From assembly GCA_002747395.1 (NCBI GenBank), contig PDPE01000034.1, positions 30,997 to 94,996 of the forward strand: a stretch of DNA of 64,000 bases. The letters run 5' to 3'. The first letter of the stretch is position 1. Each line of letters starts with the position of its first letter. This document shows, piece after piece, positions 17,491-26,045 of the stretch. The notes beneath the pieces were generated by a model. The model did not search any database and had not been told where the DNA came from. It saw only the letters and a program-made list of their open reading frames with translations. The translations under genes and the position numbers were made by a program. Origin of the DNA: Pseudomonadota bacterium (GTDB lineage Bacteria > Pseudomonadota > Gammaproteobacteria > Pseudomonadales > Oleiphilaceae).

Positions 17491-17735
17491 TCCTACCCCT
17501 ATCCATTGCTAACCCTGCTCATGCCGAATCCCGTTTTTCGCACCTGAAATCGGACTATTTGCCCTTCATGGAACGGGCTGCCATACTAGGCTGATCGGTG
17601 AAGCGTCGGCATTATACACGGCCTTGGCACAAGACAGAAGCCGAAACCGGGTAATCCACCTGGTGAAATGGAAAAGCTGCAGAATTGAGAGTAGAATGAA
17701 TTATCATTTTCACCCAAGTCAGGACTATCATCAGC

Positions 17736-19280
17736 ATGACAGAAGCAGCCCAAACAACCGCCTTAATTATTCTGGATGGCTGGGGCCATCGGGAAGACAC
17801 CAACCACAACGCCATCGCCAACGCTAAAAAACCGTTCTGGGACAAGCTATGGGCCAGTCGCCCGAAAACCCTGATCACCACATGCGGCAACGCAGTCGGC
17901 CTGCCCGAAGGCCAGATGGGTAACTCTGAAGTCGGCCACATGAATCTGGGTGCGGGCCGGATTGTCTATCAGAATTTCACCCGAATCACCAAAGACGTAG
18001 AGGAAGGCACCTTTTACGATAACCCTGTACTGGTGTCTGCCATTGACAAGGCCATAGCAAAGGGAAAGGCAGTACATATTCTGGGATTGCTCTCCCCGGG
18101 TGGCGTGCACAGCCACGAAGACCACATTATCGCCGCATGTAAAATGGCAGTGAAGCAGGGAGCGAAGCAGCTCTATGTTCACGCTTTCCTGGATGGCAGG
18201 GACATGCCCCCCCAAAGCGCCCTTCCCTCTCTGAAACGGATTGACGAAGAGTTAAGACAACTGGGTACAGGCCGGGTAGCGTCAATGACAGGTCGATTTT
18301 ACGCAATGGATCGAGACAATCGGTGGGATCGGGTAGAAGCTGCCTATAATCTGATCACCAGCGCCGATGCCGAACTGGTTTACAACTCCACAGAAGACGC
18401 CCTGAATGCCGCTTATGACAGGGGTGAAACCGACGAGTTTGTAAAAGCTTCTGTTATAGTGCCAGAGCCGGGTGCCCGGAAACACAGCGTAGAAGATGGC
18501 GACACGGTTTTGTTTATGAACTTCCGTTCCGATCGTGCCCGGGAACTCACTCGCGCCTTTGTCGATGAAACCTTTGACGGATTTGCCAGAACCAGACGAA
18601 TCCAACTCGCCGACTTTGTTATGCTGACCGAATTTGCAGCCGACATAAAAGCCTCATGTGCCTATCCCCCATCAACATTGGACAATGGCCTGGGAGAATA
18701 TTTGGAAAAACTCGGCAAAACCCAGTTGCGCATTGCCGAGACTGAAAAATATGCACACGTCACCTTCTTTTTCAGTGGTGGCCGCGAAGAGACCTATAAG
18801 GGTGAAGACCGGATTCTCGTTCCTTCCCCCCAGGTTGCGACCTACGATTTGCAACCTGAAATGAGCGCACCGGAAGTGACAGACAAACTGGTCGAAGCCA
18901 TAGAAAGCCGCAAATACGATGTAATCATTTGTAACTATGCCAACGGTGATATGGTTGGCCACACCGGAGACTACAACGCGGCGGTGAAGGCTGCCGAATG
19001 CCTGGATACCTGCCTGCAACGTGTTATCGAGGCGCTTGAGTCGACAGGCGGACAAGCACTGGTAACTGCTGATCACGGCAACGCAGAGCAAATGGTCGAC
19101 CCGGAAACGGGCGGGCCCCATACTTCGCATACCGTTCTTCCGGTTCCGCTCGTCTATGTCGGGCCACAGGATGTGCAACTCAAATCTGGCGGAAGTTTGC
19201 GGGATATCGCCCCGACAATGCTCAGGCTGATGGACTTGCCACAGCCTGAAGAGATGACAGGGCAACCCCTGACTGAATAA
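17736..19280 (+). CDS. gpmI: 2,3-bisphosphoglycerate-independent phosphoglycerate mutase
   Basis: The protein has 514 residues, the standard length. The metal-binding start ALIILDGWG and the phosphoserine loop [14 protein letters not shown] (Ser64) are intact, as are the [11 protein letters not shown] and [11 protein letters not shown] metal sites. Role: interconverts 3- and 2-phosphoglycerate in glycolysis and gluconeogenesis using two Mn ions. It heads the conserved gpmI-envC-ctpA-yibQ run on the plus strand. A long inverted repeat separates it from envC. Confidence 0.95.
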   Translation: MTEAAQTTALIILDGWGHREDTNHNAIANAKKPFWDKLWASRPKTLITTCGNAVGLPEGQMGNSEVGHMNLGAGRIVYQNFTRITKDVEEGTFYDNPVLVSAIDKAIAKGKAVHILGLLSPGGVHSHEDHIIAACKMAVKQGAKQLYVHAFLDGRDMPPQSALPSLKRIDEELRQLGTGRVASMTGRFYAMDRDNRWDRVEAAYNLITSADAELVYNSTEDALNAAYDRGETDEFVKASVIVPEPGARKHSVEDGDTVLFMNFRSDRARELTRAFVDETFDGFARTRRIQLADFVMLTEFAADIKASCAYPPSTLDNGLGEYLEKLGKTQLRIAETEKYAHVTFFFSGGREETYKGEDRILVPSPQVATYDLQPEMSAPEVTDKLVEAIESRKYDVIICNYANGDMVGHTGDYNAAVKAAECLDTCLQRVIEALESTGGQALVTADHGNAEQMVDPETGGPHTSHTVLPVPLVYVGPQDVQLKSGGSLRDIAPTMLRLMDLPQPEEMTGQPLTE

Positions 19281-19304
19281 CCCAACCTGGCACAACACAC
19301 TTGA

Positions 19305-19338
19305 CCTGATGACGCCGATGGATGTCGGCGTCATCAGG
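19305..19338 (+). terminator. Perfect 14-bp inverted repeat between gpmI and envC
   Basis: The arms CCTGATGACGCCGA and TCGGCGTCATCAGG are perfect complements around a 6-base TGGATG loop. There is no T-run, so it may attenuate, stabilise the gpmI mRNA end, or act as an operator. It encloses the upstream candidate ATG of envC (19309), which argues for the later start. Confidence 0.55.
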
Positions 19339-19362
19339 CCGGGACATCCATACGTTCTCACC

Positions 19363-20568
19363 ATGCCGAGTTCCCCCTTGCAAAGAACCCGCTTTTCCAG
19401 GCTTCTCCTTCTCTTCGTGTTATTGTGTTCCGGTACCCTGTCAAGCCCGCCCGGTTATGCTGGCATCGCCGATAGTACCCGAGAACTGGACTCGTCAAAA
19501 GCCAACCTGAAAAAAGTTGATTCATCCATCAGATCATTAAAAAACTGGTTGAAAAAGGCGGGAGTGGAAAAAAATACGCAGATCAAAGCCCTGCGAGATA
19601 GTGAACGCGCTGTCGCCAAAATCAATAAACACATATACCAACTGGAAATCAAACTGAAGGAGACCGGCGAGCAAATTCAGTCCCTGACACTGACCAAAGA
19701 AAAGCAGAAAGCCAAACTGGAAGAAAAAAAACGGAGTCTGGCAGAGCTCGTTCTTGCAACCTACAAGTCAGGTGGCCAGCCTGCCATAAAACTTTTGCTC
19801 AACCTCGAAGACCCTCGCTCGATCTCCCGCAACATGAATTATTTACGTTTTTTTTCTGACAGCCAGAAAGAACAAATCAACCGATACAATGCCGAACTGG
19901 AAAAGATTGCCAGGACCGAACGAACCATACTCGAAAAAAAGCAACAACTGGCTTCCACAAAGCTGTCACTGCAAAAACAAAACAAACTGCAAAAAGCGGC
20001 GATTAAAAAGAGGGAAACAGCCCTCGCAAAACTGAATAAAACCATCAAAAACAGGCAGGAACGCCTTAAGGCTCAGGTATCCAACCGGCAAAAGCTGACC
20101 AGCCTCATCAAACAGATTGAGAAAACCATCGCCGCAGCCAATCTTACCGAAAGCACCAGGCCTTTTGCCACACGAAAATCCAGGCTGGACTGGCCCGTCC
20201 GGGGAAAGGTCACCCGTAGCTATAAAAGCCGCTCTGCAGGCACTTCTTTACACAGCAATGGTATTTTTATCCGGACACCCGAATCCAGACCGGTGCATGC
20301 AGTTCACTCCGGCAGAGTAGTGTTTGCTGACTGGCTAAGGGGCTTCGGGTTACTAATCATAATCGACCACGGCAGCAACTATATGAGCCTGTATGGTCAA
20401 AACCACAGCCTGCTAAAAGATATGGGCGAGTGGGTCAACCCCGGCGACCCCATTGCGTTGACGGGCAATAGCGGCGGCGTTACCGAAACCGGTCTATACT
20501 TTGAAATCAGAAAAAACGGTAAACCGCAAAACCCCGTTAAGTGGCTGAAAAGGCAAACAGGAAAATAA
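19363..20568 (+). CDS. envC: Murein hydrolase activator EnvC
   Basis: The protein has 401 residues from the ATG at 19363; the longer frame from 19309 would start inside a stable hairpin. A signal peptide (LLLLFVLLCSGTLSS) precedes a long coiled coil (about residues 35-260), then a C-terminal LytM domain. The LytM zinc ligands are degenerate (LHSNGIFI at the first site, TGLYFEI where an HLHFE-type motif is expected), as known for EnvC, which activates amidases instead of cutting. Role: septal peptidoglycan splitting via AmiA/AmiB with FtsEX. It precedes ctpA by about 100 bases. Confidence 0.88.
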   Translation: MPSSPLQRTRFSRLLLLFVLLCSGTLSSPPGYAGIADSTRELDSSKANLKKVDSSIRSLKNWLKKAGVEKNTQIKALRDSERAVAKINKHIYQLEIKLKETGEQIQSLTLTKEKQKAKLEEKKRSLAELVLATYKSGGQPAIKLLLNLEDPRSISRNMNYLRFFSDSQKEQINRYNAELEKIARTERTILEKKQQLASTKLSLQKQNKLQKAAIKKRETALAKLNKTIKNRQERLKAQVSNRQKLTSLIKQIEKTIAAANLTESTRPFATRKSRLDWPVRGKVTRSYKSRSAGTSLHSNGIFIRTPESRPVHAVHSGRVVFADWLRGFGLLIIIDHGSNYMSLYGQNHSLLKDMGEWVNPGDPIALTGNSGGVTETGLYFEIRKNGKPQNPVKWLKRQTGK

Positions 20569-20665
20569 TTTATTCTGGTCAATATAATTAAAATGCCGTA
20601 TAAATTCTTCTGGCCAGGCTTACACCGCTTGTCAGACTAACGGAAAGACATCAGGAACAAAGTGA

Positions 20666-22159
20666 ATGAAAATGTTTTATTTGGGAAAATCGATCGATAC
20701 CGATGCAGTAAAACCTGTTTGCACACACCTCCAGGCATTAGGTTTGGCTTTATGCATGAGTGCACCGGCGATCGCAACAGAGGCAGACACTCCCGAACAG
20801 CAACACGGCATACCCGAAGCGACTCTGCACCTGCCTGCTCCTGAAACCCGGCTTCCACTCGAAGAACTCCGACGATTCACCGAAGTTTTCGACAGAATCA
20901 AGAAAACCTATGTGGAAGAAGTGGATGATTCCACGCTTCTGAATAACGCAGTCAAAGGTATGCTGTCCGGTCTGGATCCGCACTCTACCTATCTTGAACC
21001 CACTGCATTTGATGACCTGCAAGAATCCACCTCGGGTGAATTTGGCGGTCTGGGCATTGAAGTGGGAATGGAAGACGGCTTTATCAAGGTGATCTCTCCC
21101 ATTGATGACACCCCCGCATCCAAGGCCGGAGTAGAAGCCGGCGACATTATCATCAAACTGGATGGCACTCCTGTCAAGGGCATGTCACTGGAAGAAGCAG
21201 TAAATACAATGCGAGGCAAGCCTGGCACCCCGATTACACTGACAATCGTTCGGGAAGGAGAAAACACTCCCATTACAAAAAAAGTGATACGCGATGTCAT
21301 CAAGGTCACCAGTGTCAAAACCAGATTGCTGAAGGACAATATCGGCTATATTCGTATTACACAGTTTCAGGCAAAAACGGGGGAAGACTTCCTGAACGGA
21401 CTGAAGAAAATCAACCAAAAAGCCGGGGCGCCGATTCAAGGTTTGATCATTGACTTGCGCAACAACCCGGGAGGGGTTCTTCAGGCGGCGGTTGATGTGG
21501 CAGACTCGTTACTGGAAGATGGTTTGATTGTGTATACAGAGGGGCGCATTCAAAGCTCCCAATTACGATTCAGCGCCACCCCGGGAGACGAGACAGGCAA
21601 CATTCCCATCATCGTACTGATTAATGGTGGCTCTGCTTCGGCCTCTGAAATTCTGGCCGGGGCCCTGCAGGACCACAGTCGCGCCATTATTCTCGGCACA
21701 GACAGCTTTGGCAAGGGGTCAGTGCAAACCGTCATTCCGTTAAATGAAGAGTATGGTTTGAAACTCACCACAGCCAGGTATTACACACCCAGCGGCCGCT
21801 CCATCCAGGCGTTGGGAATCACGCCCGATGTGGTAGTGAAACGGGCAAAACTCACCGAACTGCAATCCGGGCCATCCTTCAAGGAAGCGGACCTTGCCAG
21901 ACACCTGTCAAATGGCACAACCGAAGAAAACGCTGGCGATGGAGAGCCTTCAGCTGGCGATGGAGAGCCTTCAGCTAACGATGGAGAGCCTTCAGCTAAC
22001 GATGGAAAGCCATCAGCCAACAATGGAAAGACATCAAAAGAAAATAAAGCGAAAAAACAAAACCGTATGATTGACAGGGATTTTCAACTGAGAGAAGCCA
22101 TCAACCTGATGAAGGGTCTGATTATTTTCGCCAATAATTCCGAAAATCCGACAGAATAA
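20666..22159 (+). CDS. ctpA: C-terminal processing peptidase, S41 family, with repeat-bearing tail
   Basis: The protein has 497 residues: an exported N-terminus, a PDZ domain (GGLGIEVGMEDGFIKVISPI onward, about residues 125-210) and an S41 core with a Ser in NGGSASASEIL and a Lys in SFGKGSVQT. Role: periplasmic serine protease that trims or degrades envelope proteins, including peptidoglycan hydrolases. After the core lies a low-complexity stretch of five 7-residue repeats (GDGEPSA type) encoded by 21-bp tandem DNA repeats, then a basic segment. The repeat region is an unusual insertion near the C-terminus. The neighbour envC also acts on cell-wall turnover. Confidence 0.92.
   Translation: MKMFYLGKSIDTDAVKPVCTHLQALGLALCMSAPAIATEADTPEQQHGIPEATLHLPAPETRLPLEELRRFTEVFDRIKKTYVEEVDDSTLLNNAVKGMLSGLDPHSTYLEPTAFDDLQESTSGEFGGLGIEVGMEDGFIKVISPIDDTPASKAGVEAGDIIIKLDGTPVKGMSLEEAVNTMRGKPGTPITLTIVREGENTPITKKVIRDVIKVTSVKTRLLKDNIGYIRITQFQAKTGEDFLNGLKKINQKAGAPIQGLIIDLRNNPGGVLQAAVDVADSLLEDGLIVYTEGRIQSSQLRFSATPGDETGNIPIIVLINGGSASASEILAGALQDHSRAIILGTDSFGKGSVQTVIPLNEEYGLKLTTARYYTPSGRSIQALGITPDVVVKRAKLTELQSGPSFKEADLARHLSNGTTEENAGDGEPSAGDGEPSANDGEPSANDGKPSANNGKTSKENKAKKQNRMIDRDFQLREAINLMKGLIIFANNSENPTE
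21932..22036 (+). repeat. Five 21-bp tandem repeats inside ctpA
   Basis: The unit begins GCTGGCGATGGAGAGCCTTC. The first two copies are identical and later ones drift, giving G-D-G-E-P-S-A and N-D-G-K-P-S-A variants. Copy number could vary between strains without breaking the frame. Confidence 0.93.
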
Positions 22160-22166
22160 ACGACAC

Positions 22167-22988
22167 ATGGTAACAGACGGTCGAGACTATACACGCTCGC
22201 TACAGGTATTGGTGTTTATCACATTATTACCTCTGACCGTGTTACCTCTGACCGTAAACGGGCAGGAAGGGAATTTGCCGGTGGTAGCGATTATCATTGA
22301 TGATATGGGGAACCATCGTAGTCTGGGAGAAAAGTTTATCGAGCTACCCTACCCCTTGACACTTTCCTTTCTACCCTACCGCATGCATACAAAAGCGCAG
22401 GCCAGGCAGGCACACGATGCAGGAAAAGAGGTGATGCTGCACACCCCCATGGAAAGCAGCAAAGGCACCCCGCTGGGCAAAGGGGCCCTGCACAGCAGTA
22501 TGTCCCGACCTGATCTGATCGCTTCACTGCGGAAACAGATCCGGTCCTTACCCTTTATTAGCGGAATGAATAACCACATGGGCAGTGGCCTGACTCAAAA
22601 TAGCGAGGTGATGGGCTGGCTAATGTCCGAGCTGAGACAGCACCCGTTGTACTTTGTAGACAGCCGAACCATCGCCAGCTCCGTTGCGGCCGAGGTATCC
22701 CGCCAAAACCGGATACCGACTCTCGAAAGAGATGTTTTTCTGGATCATGTTATTTCCGAGGAAGCTATCGACTCCCAGTTTCGCCGGTTGCTGGGCATCG
22801 CCCGGCAAAAGGGTTACGCCATTGCAATCGGGCACCCCCATGCGGCCACGCTGAACTACCTGACAAAAACACTTCCCCTGCTGGGTGAAAAGGGCATAGC
22901 CCTGGCCACAATCAGCAGGCTGGTTAATTTCAACCCTCAAATCATCACGTATCCGGATCAAGCGCCAGCCCTGGCCGGGAAAAACTAG
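22167..22988 (+). CDS. Divergent polysaccharide deacetylase family protein (YibQ/DUF610)
   Basis: The protein has 273 residues with an N-terminal signal segment. Family motifs are [28 protein letters not shown] and AIAIGHPH, matching the divergent NodB-like fold of the YibQ group. It lies seven bases after ctpA, likely in the same transcript with envC. The exact substrate is not established; an envelope polysaccharide or peptidoglycan role is suggested by the neighbours. The signal region contains a 15-bp tandem duplication (22227-22256) giving [10 protein letters not shown]. Its stop overlaps the convergent hisF stop at a shared CTAG. Confidence 0.82.
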   Translation: MVTDGRDYTRSLQVLVFITLLPLTVLPLTVNGQEGNLPVVAIIIDDMGNHRSLGEKFIELPYPLTLSFLPYRMHTKAQARQAHDAGKEVMLHTPMESSKGTPLGKGALHSSMSRPDLIASLRKQIRSLPFISGMNNHMGSGLTQNSEVMGWLMSELRQHPLYFVDSRTIASSVAAEVSRQNRIPTLERDVFLDHVISEEAIDSQFRRLLGIARQKGYAIAIGHPHAATLNYLTKTLPLLGEKGIALATISRLVNFNPQIITYPDQAPALAGKN

Positions 22989-23755
22989 CGAACTTCAATA
23001 CCCTGTGCATGCATAAAAGCCTTGGCTTCAGGTATGCTATATTCGCCAAAATGGAAAATGCTCGCGGCCAAAACCGCATCTGCCCCGCCCTCGTTGACAC
23101 CATCAACTAGATGCTGGAGATTGCCCACACCACCCGACGCAATGACAGGAATGGAAACCGCCTCACTCACAGCCCGGGTCACACCGAGATCAAAACCGTT
23201 TTTCATGCCATCCTGATCCATACTGGTCAGCAGAATCTCGCCGGCACCGTATCGAGCCATTTTTTTCGCCCACTCGACGGCATCCAGCCCGGCTGGCTCC
23301 CTGCCACCATGAGTAAAGATTTCCCAACGAGGCTCCTCACCCGGCTGACTGACACTTTTTGCATCAATGGCCACCACAATACACTGGCTGCCAAACCGGC
23401 TGGCAGCCTCCTGAACAAATTCAGGGTTGAACACGGCGGCTGTATTGATGCTCACTTTATCCGCACCCGCATTGAGCATGTTGCGAATGTCATCCACGGT
23501 ACGAATACCCCCGCCCACAGTAAGCGGTATAAACACCTGGCTGGCCATATTTTCCACCGTATGCACAGTGGTATCACGATCTTCATGGCTGGCGGTAATA
23601 TCCAGAAAGGTAATTTCATCAGCGCCTTGCTCGTCATACCGTTTGGCCACTTCGACCGGGTCGCCGGCATCACGAATATCGACAAACTGAACCCCTTTTA
23701 CCACTCGTCCCTGCTCCACATCCAAGCAAGGAATAATTCTTTTTGCTAAACCCAT
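22985..23755 (-). CDS. hisF: Imidazole glycerol phosphate synthase cyclase subunit HisF
   Basis: The protein has 256 residues from the ATG at 23755, the start that gives the canonical [13 protein letters not shown]. The TIM-barrel catalytic aspartates are Asp12 ([12 protein letters not shown]) and the one in VVAIDAKSV. The phosphate loops ([20 protein letters not shown]) are intact. Role: with HisH, converts PRFAR and ammonia to IGP and AICAR in histidine synthesis. It follows hisH directly; hisA, commonly between them, is absent here. Confidence 0.95.
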   Translation of the reverse strand: MGLAKRIIPCLDVEQGRVVKGVQFVDIRDAGDPVEVAKRYDEQGADEITFLDITASHEDRDTTVHTVENMASQVFIPLTVGGGIRTVDDIRNMLNAGADKVSINTAAVFNPEFVQEAASRFGSQCIVVAIDAKSVSQPGEEPRWEIFTHGGREPAGLDAVEWAKKMARYGAGEILLTSMDQDGMKNGFDLGVTRAVSEAVSIPVIASGGVGNLQHLVDGVNEGGADAVLAASIFHFGEYSIPEAKAFMHAQGIEVR

Positions 23756-23771
23756 AGTCTTCCCGAATCCA

Positions 23772-24422
23772 CTATTTGCCATCCCAATTCATAAAGTTTT
23801 TCAACAACTGTAACCCGGAGCACTGGCTTTTCTCCGGGTGAAACTGAACCGCAAACAGATTATCACGACCAACAGCGGCAGCGAGTTGCTTGCCGTAGCG
23901 CGTTGTACCCATCACTTCGGCAGAATTGCCAGGCTCAACATAGTAACTGTGCACAAAGTAAAAACGGCTTTCATTTTCGATTGCATGCCAGAGAGGATGG
24001 TCGGTATTCTGAAACACTCTATTCCAGCCCATATGTGGCACTTTTAAACGCGTTCCGGGGTGCTCATCCTGGTCAATGAGCGGATTTCCGAAAAAGCGCA
24101 CTCGGTCATTAAACAGGCCAAGACATTTTACCCCGTCATTTTCTTCGCTCTCCTGCATAAGAGCCTGCATGCCGACACATATTCCCAAAAAAGGACGATC
24201 TGCAGAGACTTCCCTGACCAGCCTGTCAACTCCCAGCCGGTGCATTTCCGCCATACAGTCCCGGATAGCACCCACACCTGGCAACACAACCCTGTCAGCT
24301 GCACACACAATTTTCGGATCTGACGTAACCAGAACATTGGCATCAGGAGCCACGTGCTCCAACGCTTTGGAAACAGAATGCAGATTCCCCATTCCGTAAT
24401 CTATAACTGCAACAGTATTCAT
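23772..24422 (-). CDS. hisH: Imidazole glycerol phosphate synthase glutaminase subunit HisH
   Basis: The protein has 216 residues from the ATG at 24422. It is a class I glutamine amidotransferase with nucleophile Cys82 in GICVGMQ, a His-Glu pair in FHPEKSQ and the N-terminal [14 protein letters not shown]. Role: supplies ammonia to HisF. Only 16 bases separate it from hisF. The ribosome-binding site is weak. The upstream gap to hisB holds several degenerate copies of AAACTCGAC. Confidence 0.94.
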   Translation of the reverse strand: MNTVAVIDYGMGNLHSVSKALEHVAPDANVLVTSDPKIVCAADRVVLPGVGAIRDCMAEMHRLGVDRLVREVSADRPFLGICVGMQALMQESEENDGVKCLGLFNDRVRFFGNPLIDQDEHPGTRLKVPHMGWNRVFQNTDHPLWHAIENESRFYFVHSYYVEPGNSAEVMGTTRYGKQLAAAVGRDNLFAVQFHPEKSQCSGLQLLKNFMNWDGK

Positions 24423-24428
24423 GTATTT

Positions 24429-24500
24429 CAAACTCAACAATTGGTTCAAACTCGACTATCAGCCCAAATTCGACCGTTAGTTTAAACTCGACAATAGTCA
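24429..24500. repeat. Degenerate short repeats between hisB and hisH
   Basis: The motif (T/A)AAACTCGAC/AAATTCGAC recurs about four times in the 120-base gap. The copies look like eroded tandem duplications of the type seen elsewhere in the window. Confidence 0.5.
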
Positions 24501-24545
24501 GGAAAAAAGAGCACGGGAAAATCAGGAAAAGAAAAAAGTCAAAGC

Positions 24546-25178
24546 CTAAAGACTCCCTTTGGTAGAAGGCATCATACCCGCCATGCGTTGATCCAGGGTC
24601 AATGCCATTCTCAACGCCCTGCCAAAGGCTTTAAATACCGTTTCAATCTGGTGATGGGTGTTCTTGCCACGCAAATTGTCAATATGCAGAGTGACCCTGG
24701 CGTGATTGACAAACCCCTGGAAAAATTCTTCAAACAAATCAACATCAAACCCTCCCACCGTGGCTCGGGTATAGGGCACATTCAGGCTGAGACCCGGTCG
24801 CCCGGAAAAATCAATCACAACACGGGAAAGCGCTTCATCCAGAGGCACATAGGAATGGCCATAACGGGTGATTCCCTGTTTGTCTCCTATCGCCTTGTCG
24901 AAGGCCTGGCCCAGAGTGATACCCAGGTCTTCGGCAGTATGGTGATCATCGATATGAAGGTCTCCCCTGGCAGCGATTTTCATATCAATCAAACCATGCC
25001 GGGCGATTTGATCGATCATATGCTCAAGAAATGGAATACCTGTTTCAATTTCAAGTTGACCTGTGCCATCCAGGTTAACCTCAACCGATATCTGTGTTTC
25101 AAGGGTGTTCCGCTCAACCTTTGCGATGCGCTGCGGTTGCCCTGTCTTCAAACTGTCCATTATTCGCCTGTCCACCAT
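24546..25178 (-). CDS. hisB: Imidazoleglycerol-phosphate dehydratase HisB
   Basis: The protein has 210 residues from the ATG at 25178, or 204 from the ATG at 25160. It is the monofunctional dehydratase without the phosphatase half found in enterics. Metal-binding motifs are present: [24 protein letters not shown], and the late HARVTLHI and KNTHHQIE histidines. Role: dehydrates imidazole glycerol phosphate to imidazole acetol phosphate. It leads the his cluster on the minus strand. Confidence 0.94.
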   Translation of the reverse strand: MVDRRIMDSLKTGQPQRIAKVERNTLETQISVEVNLDGTGQLEIETGIPFLEHMIDQIARHGLIDMKIAARGDLHIDDHHTAEDLGITLGQAFDKAIGDKQGITRYGHSYVPLDEALSRVVIDFSGRPGLSLNVPYTRATVGGFDVDLFEEFFQGFVNHARVTLHIDNLRGKNTHHQIETVFKAFGRALRMALTLDQRMAGMMPSTKGSL

Positions 25179-25230
25179 CAAACTTGCCGAGAAAAGCGAA
25201 TTATACCCGTTTTAACTGATCGGCGCACTG

Positions 25231-25258
25231 TGCCAGGGGAATGGTGCCAGGGGAATGG
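25231..25258. repeat. 14-bp perfect tandem duplication upstream of hisB
   Basis: TGCCAGGGGAATGG occurs at 25231-25244 and again at 25245-25258 in the gap between hisB and the SRPBCC gene. Confidence 0.9.
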
Positions 25259-25302
25259 TTATGTCAAGGTAACATGTCAGAACGACGGCTCCCGTGCACT
25301 GG

Positions 25303-25764
25303 TCAAACCAGCGCAGCCTGGAGATTGTTTATGTATTTATCGACCAGTGCATTGAACTCGTGCTTGACAATGGGGCTGACAGCCAGTTTCAACAGGCTCG
25401 GCAATGGCAGCGTCATCACACCCGTCGTAACAAGCACGACATGGCAACCGGACCCGGTTTCCGTTACCTTCCAGCTTCCTTCGACTTCTGCATTGCCAAC
25501 ACCGGGAACCTTTTTCCAGACAATCGACCCGTTTGACTTGTCTGACAGGTATTTGGCAGCGTAAATCGTTTGCAGTGAGTAGTCGTGCACGCCAATTTTA
25601 TTCATTTCCCAACGAAAGGTGTTGTTTCCAAGATCAACCAGTTGATCAACCTTTGGAAAATGGCTCACTGACACCGGCACATTGGATAATACACCAAAAG
25701 CCCGATCAAACCCGGCAGACACATCAAATTCTCTATTGATCTCGATCGACACCTTTATCGTCAT
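25303..25764 (-). CDS. SRPBCC-fold (START/CoxG-like) protein
   Basis: The protein has 153 residues from the ATG at 25764, preceded by a GGAG ribosome-binding site. The pattern IKVSIEINREFDVSAGFDRAF, then a WKVTETGSGCHVVL-type strand and a long C-terminal helix, fits the SRPBCC lipid-binding cavity fold. No catalytic residues can be assigned. It lies between hisB and the divergent asmA. It may bind a hydrophobic ligand, but the function is unknown. Confidence 0.65.
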   Translation of the reverse strand: MTIKVSIEINREFDVSAGFDRAFGVLSNVPVSVSHFPKVDQLVDLGNNTFRWEMNKIGVHDYSLQTIYAAKYLSDKSNGSIVWKKVPGVGNAEVEGSWKVTETGSGCHVVLVTTGVMTLPLPSLLKLAVSPIVKHEFNALVDKYINNLQAALV

Positions 25765-25917
25765 GCCCAACTCCTTTATTGTTCTTATAAGTGTTTATTA
25801 ACCATCAACTGCCAACTGCTGTTTGGCGATCAAATGATCTCTGGCTGCCTTTCCTTATAACAGAAAGAACAAAACCTTTTATGGCAATTTTTATAACAAT
25901 CAGTTAACTGTATCCGT

Positions 25918-25987
25918 TCACTTTATGTGACAATATTTTTTATGTAAAGTGATAATAACCCCGGACATCAGTAAACCGATCGGTTCG
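25918..25987. promoter_or_regulatory. Two dyad symmetries in the asmA upstream region
   Basis: TCACTTTA (25918-25925) is mirrored by TAAAGTGA (25945-25952). A perfect 12-base palindrome, AACCGATCGGTT, lies at 25976-25987, followed by a half copy CGGTT. Both sit between the divergent SRPBCC and asmA genes and look like operator sites. No regulator can be named. Confidence 0.4.
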
Positions 25988-26045
25988 GTTGACAAAATCG
26001 GGCGAAATATCATTAACCTGCCATCACCCAAAATAGAGAAAAAAA

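Noticed and set aside
19309..19362. Upstream ATG as the envC start
   Set aside because: It lies inside a perfect hairpin and lacks a ribosome-binding site. The ATG at 19363 leads straight into a signal peptide.
18672..19364. 230-residue minus-strand frame
   Set aside because: It lies opposite gpmI, whose motifs are intact, and has Cys/His-rich composition without a family pattern. It is a shadow frame.
21932..22036. Possible CRISPR array in the 21-bp repeats
   Set aside because: The units are contiguous without spacers and encode protein repeats in frame in ctpA.
23111..23749. 212-residue plus-strand frame
   Set aside because: It is antisense to hisF, which has intact catalytic residues.
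24588..25355. 255-residue plus-strand frame
   Set aside because: It is antisense to hisB and runs into a non-coding gap. The product has no recognisable domain.
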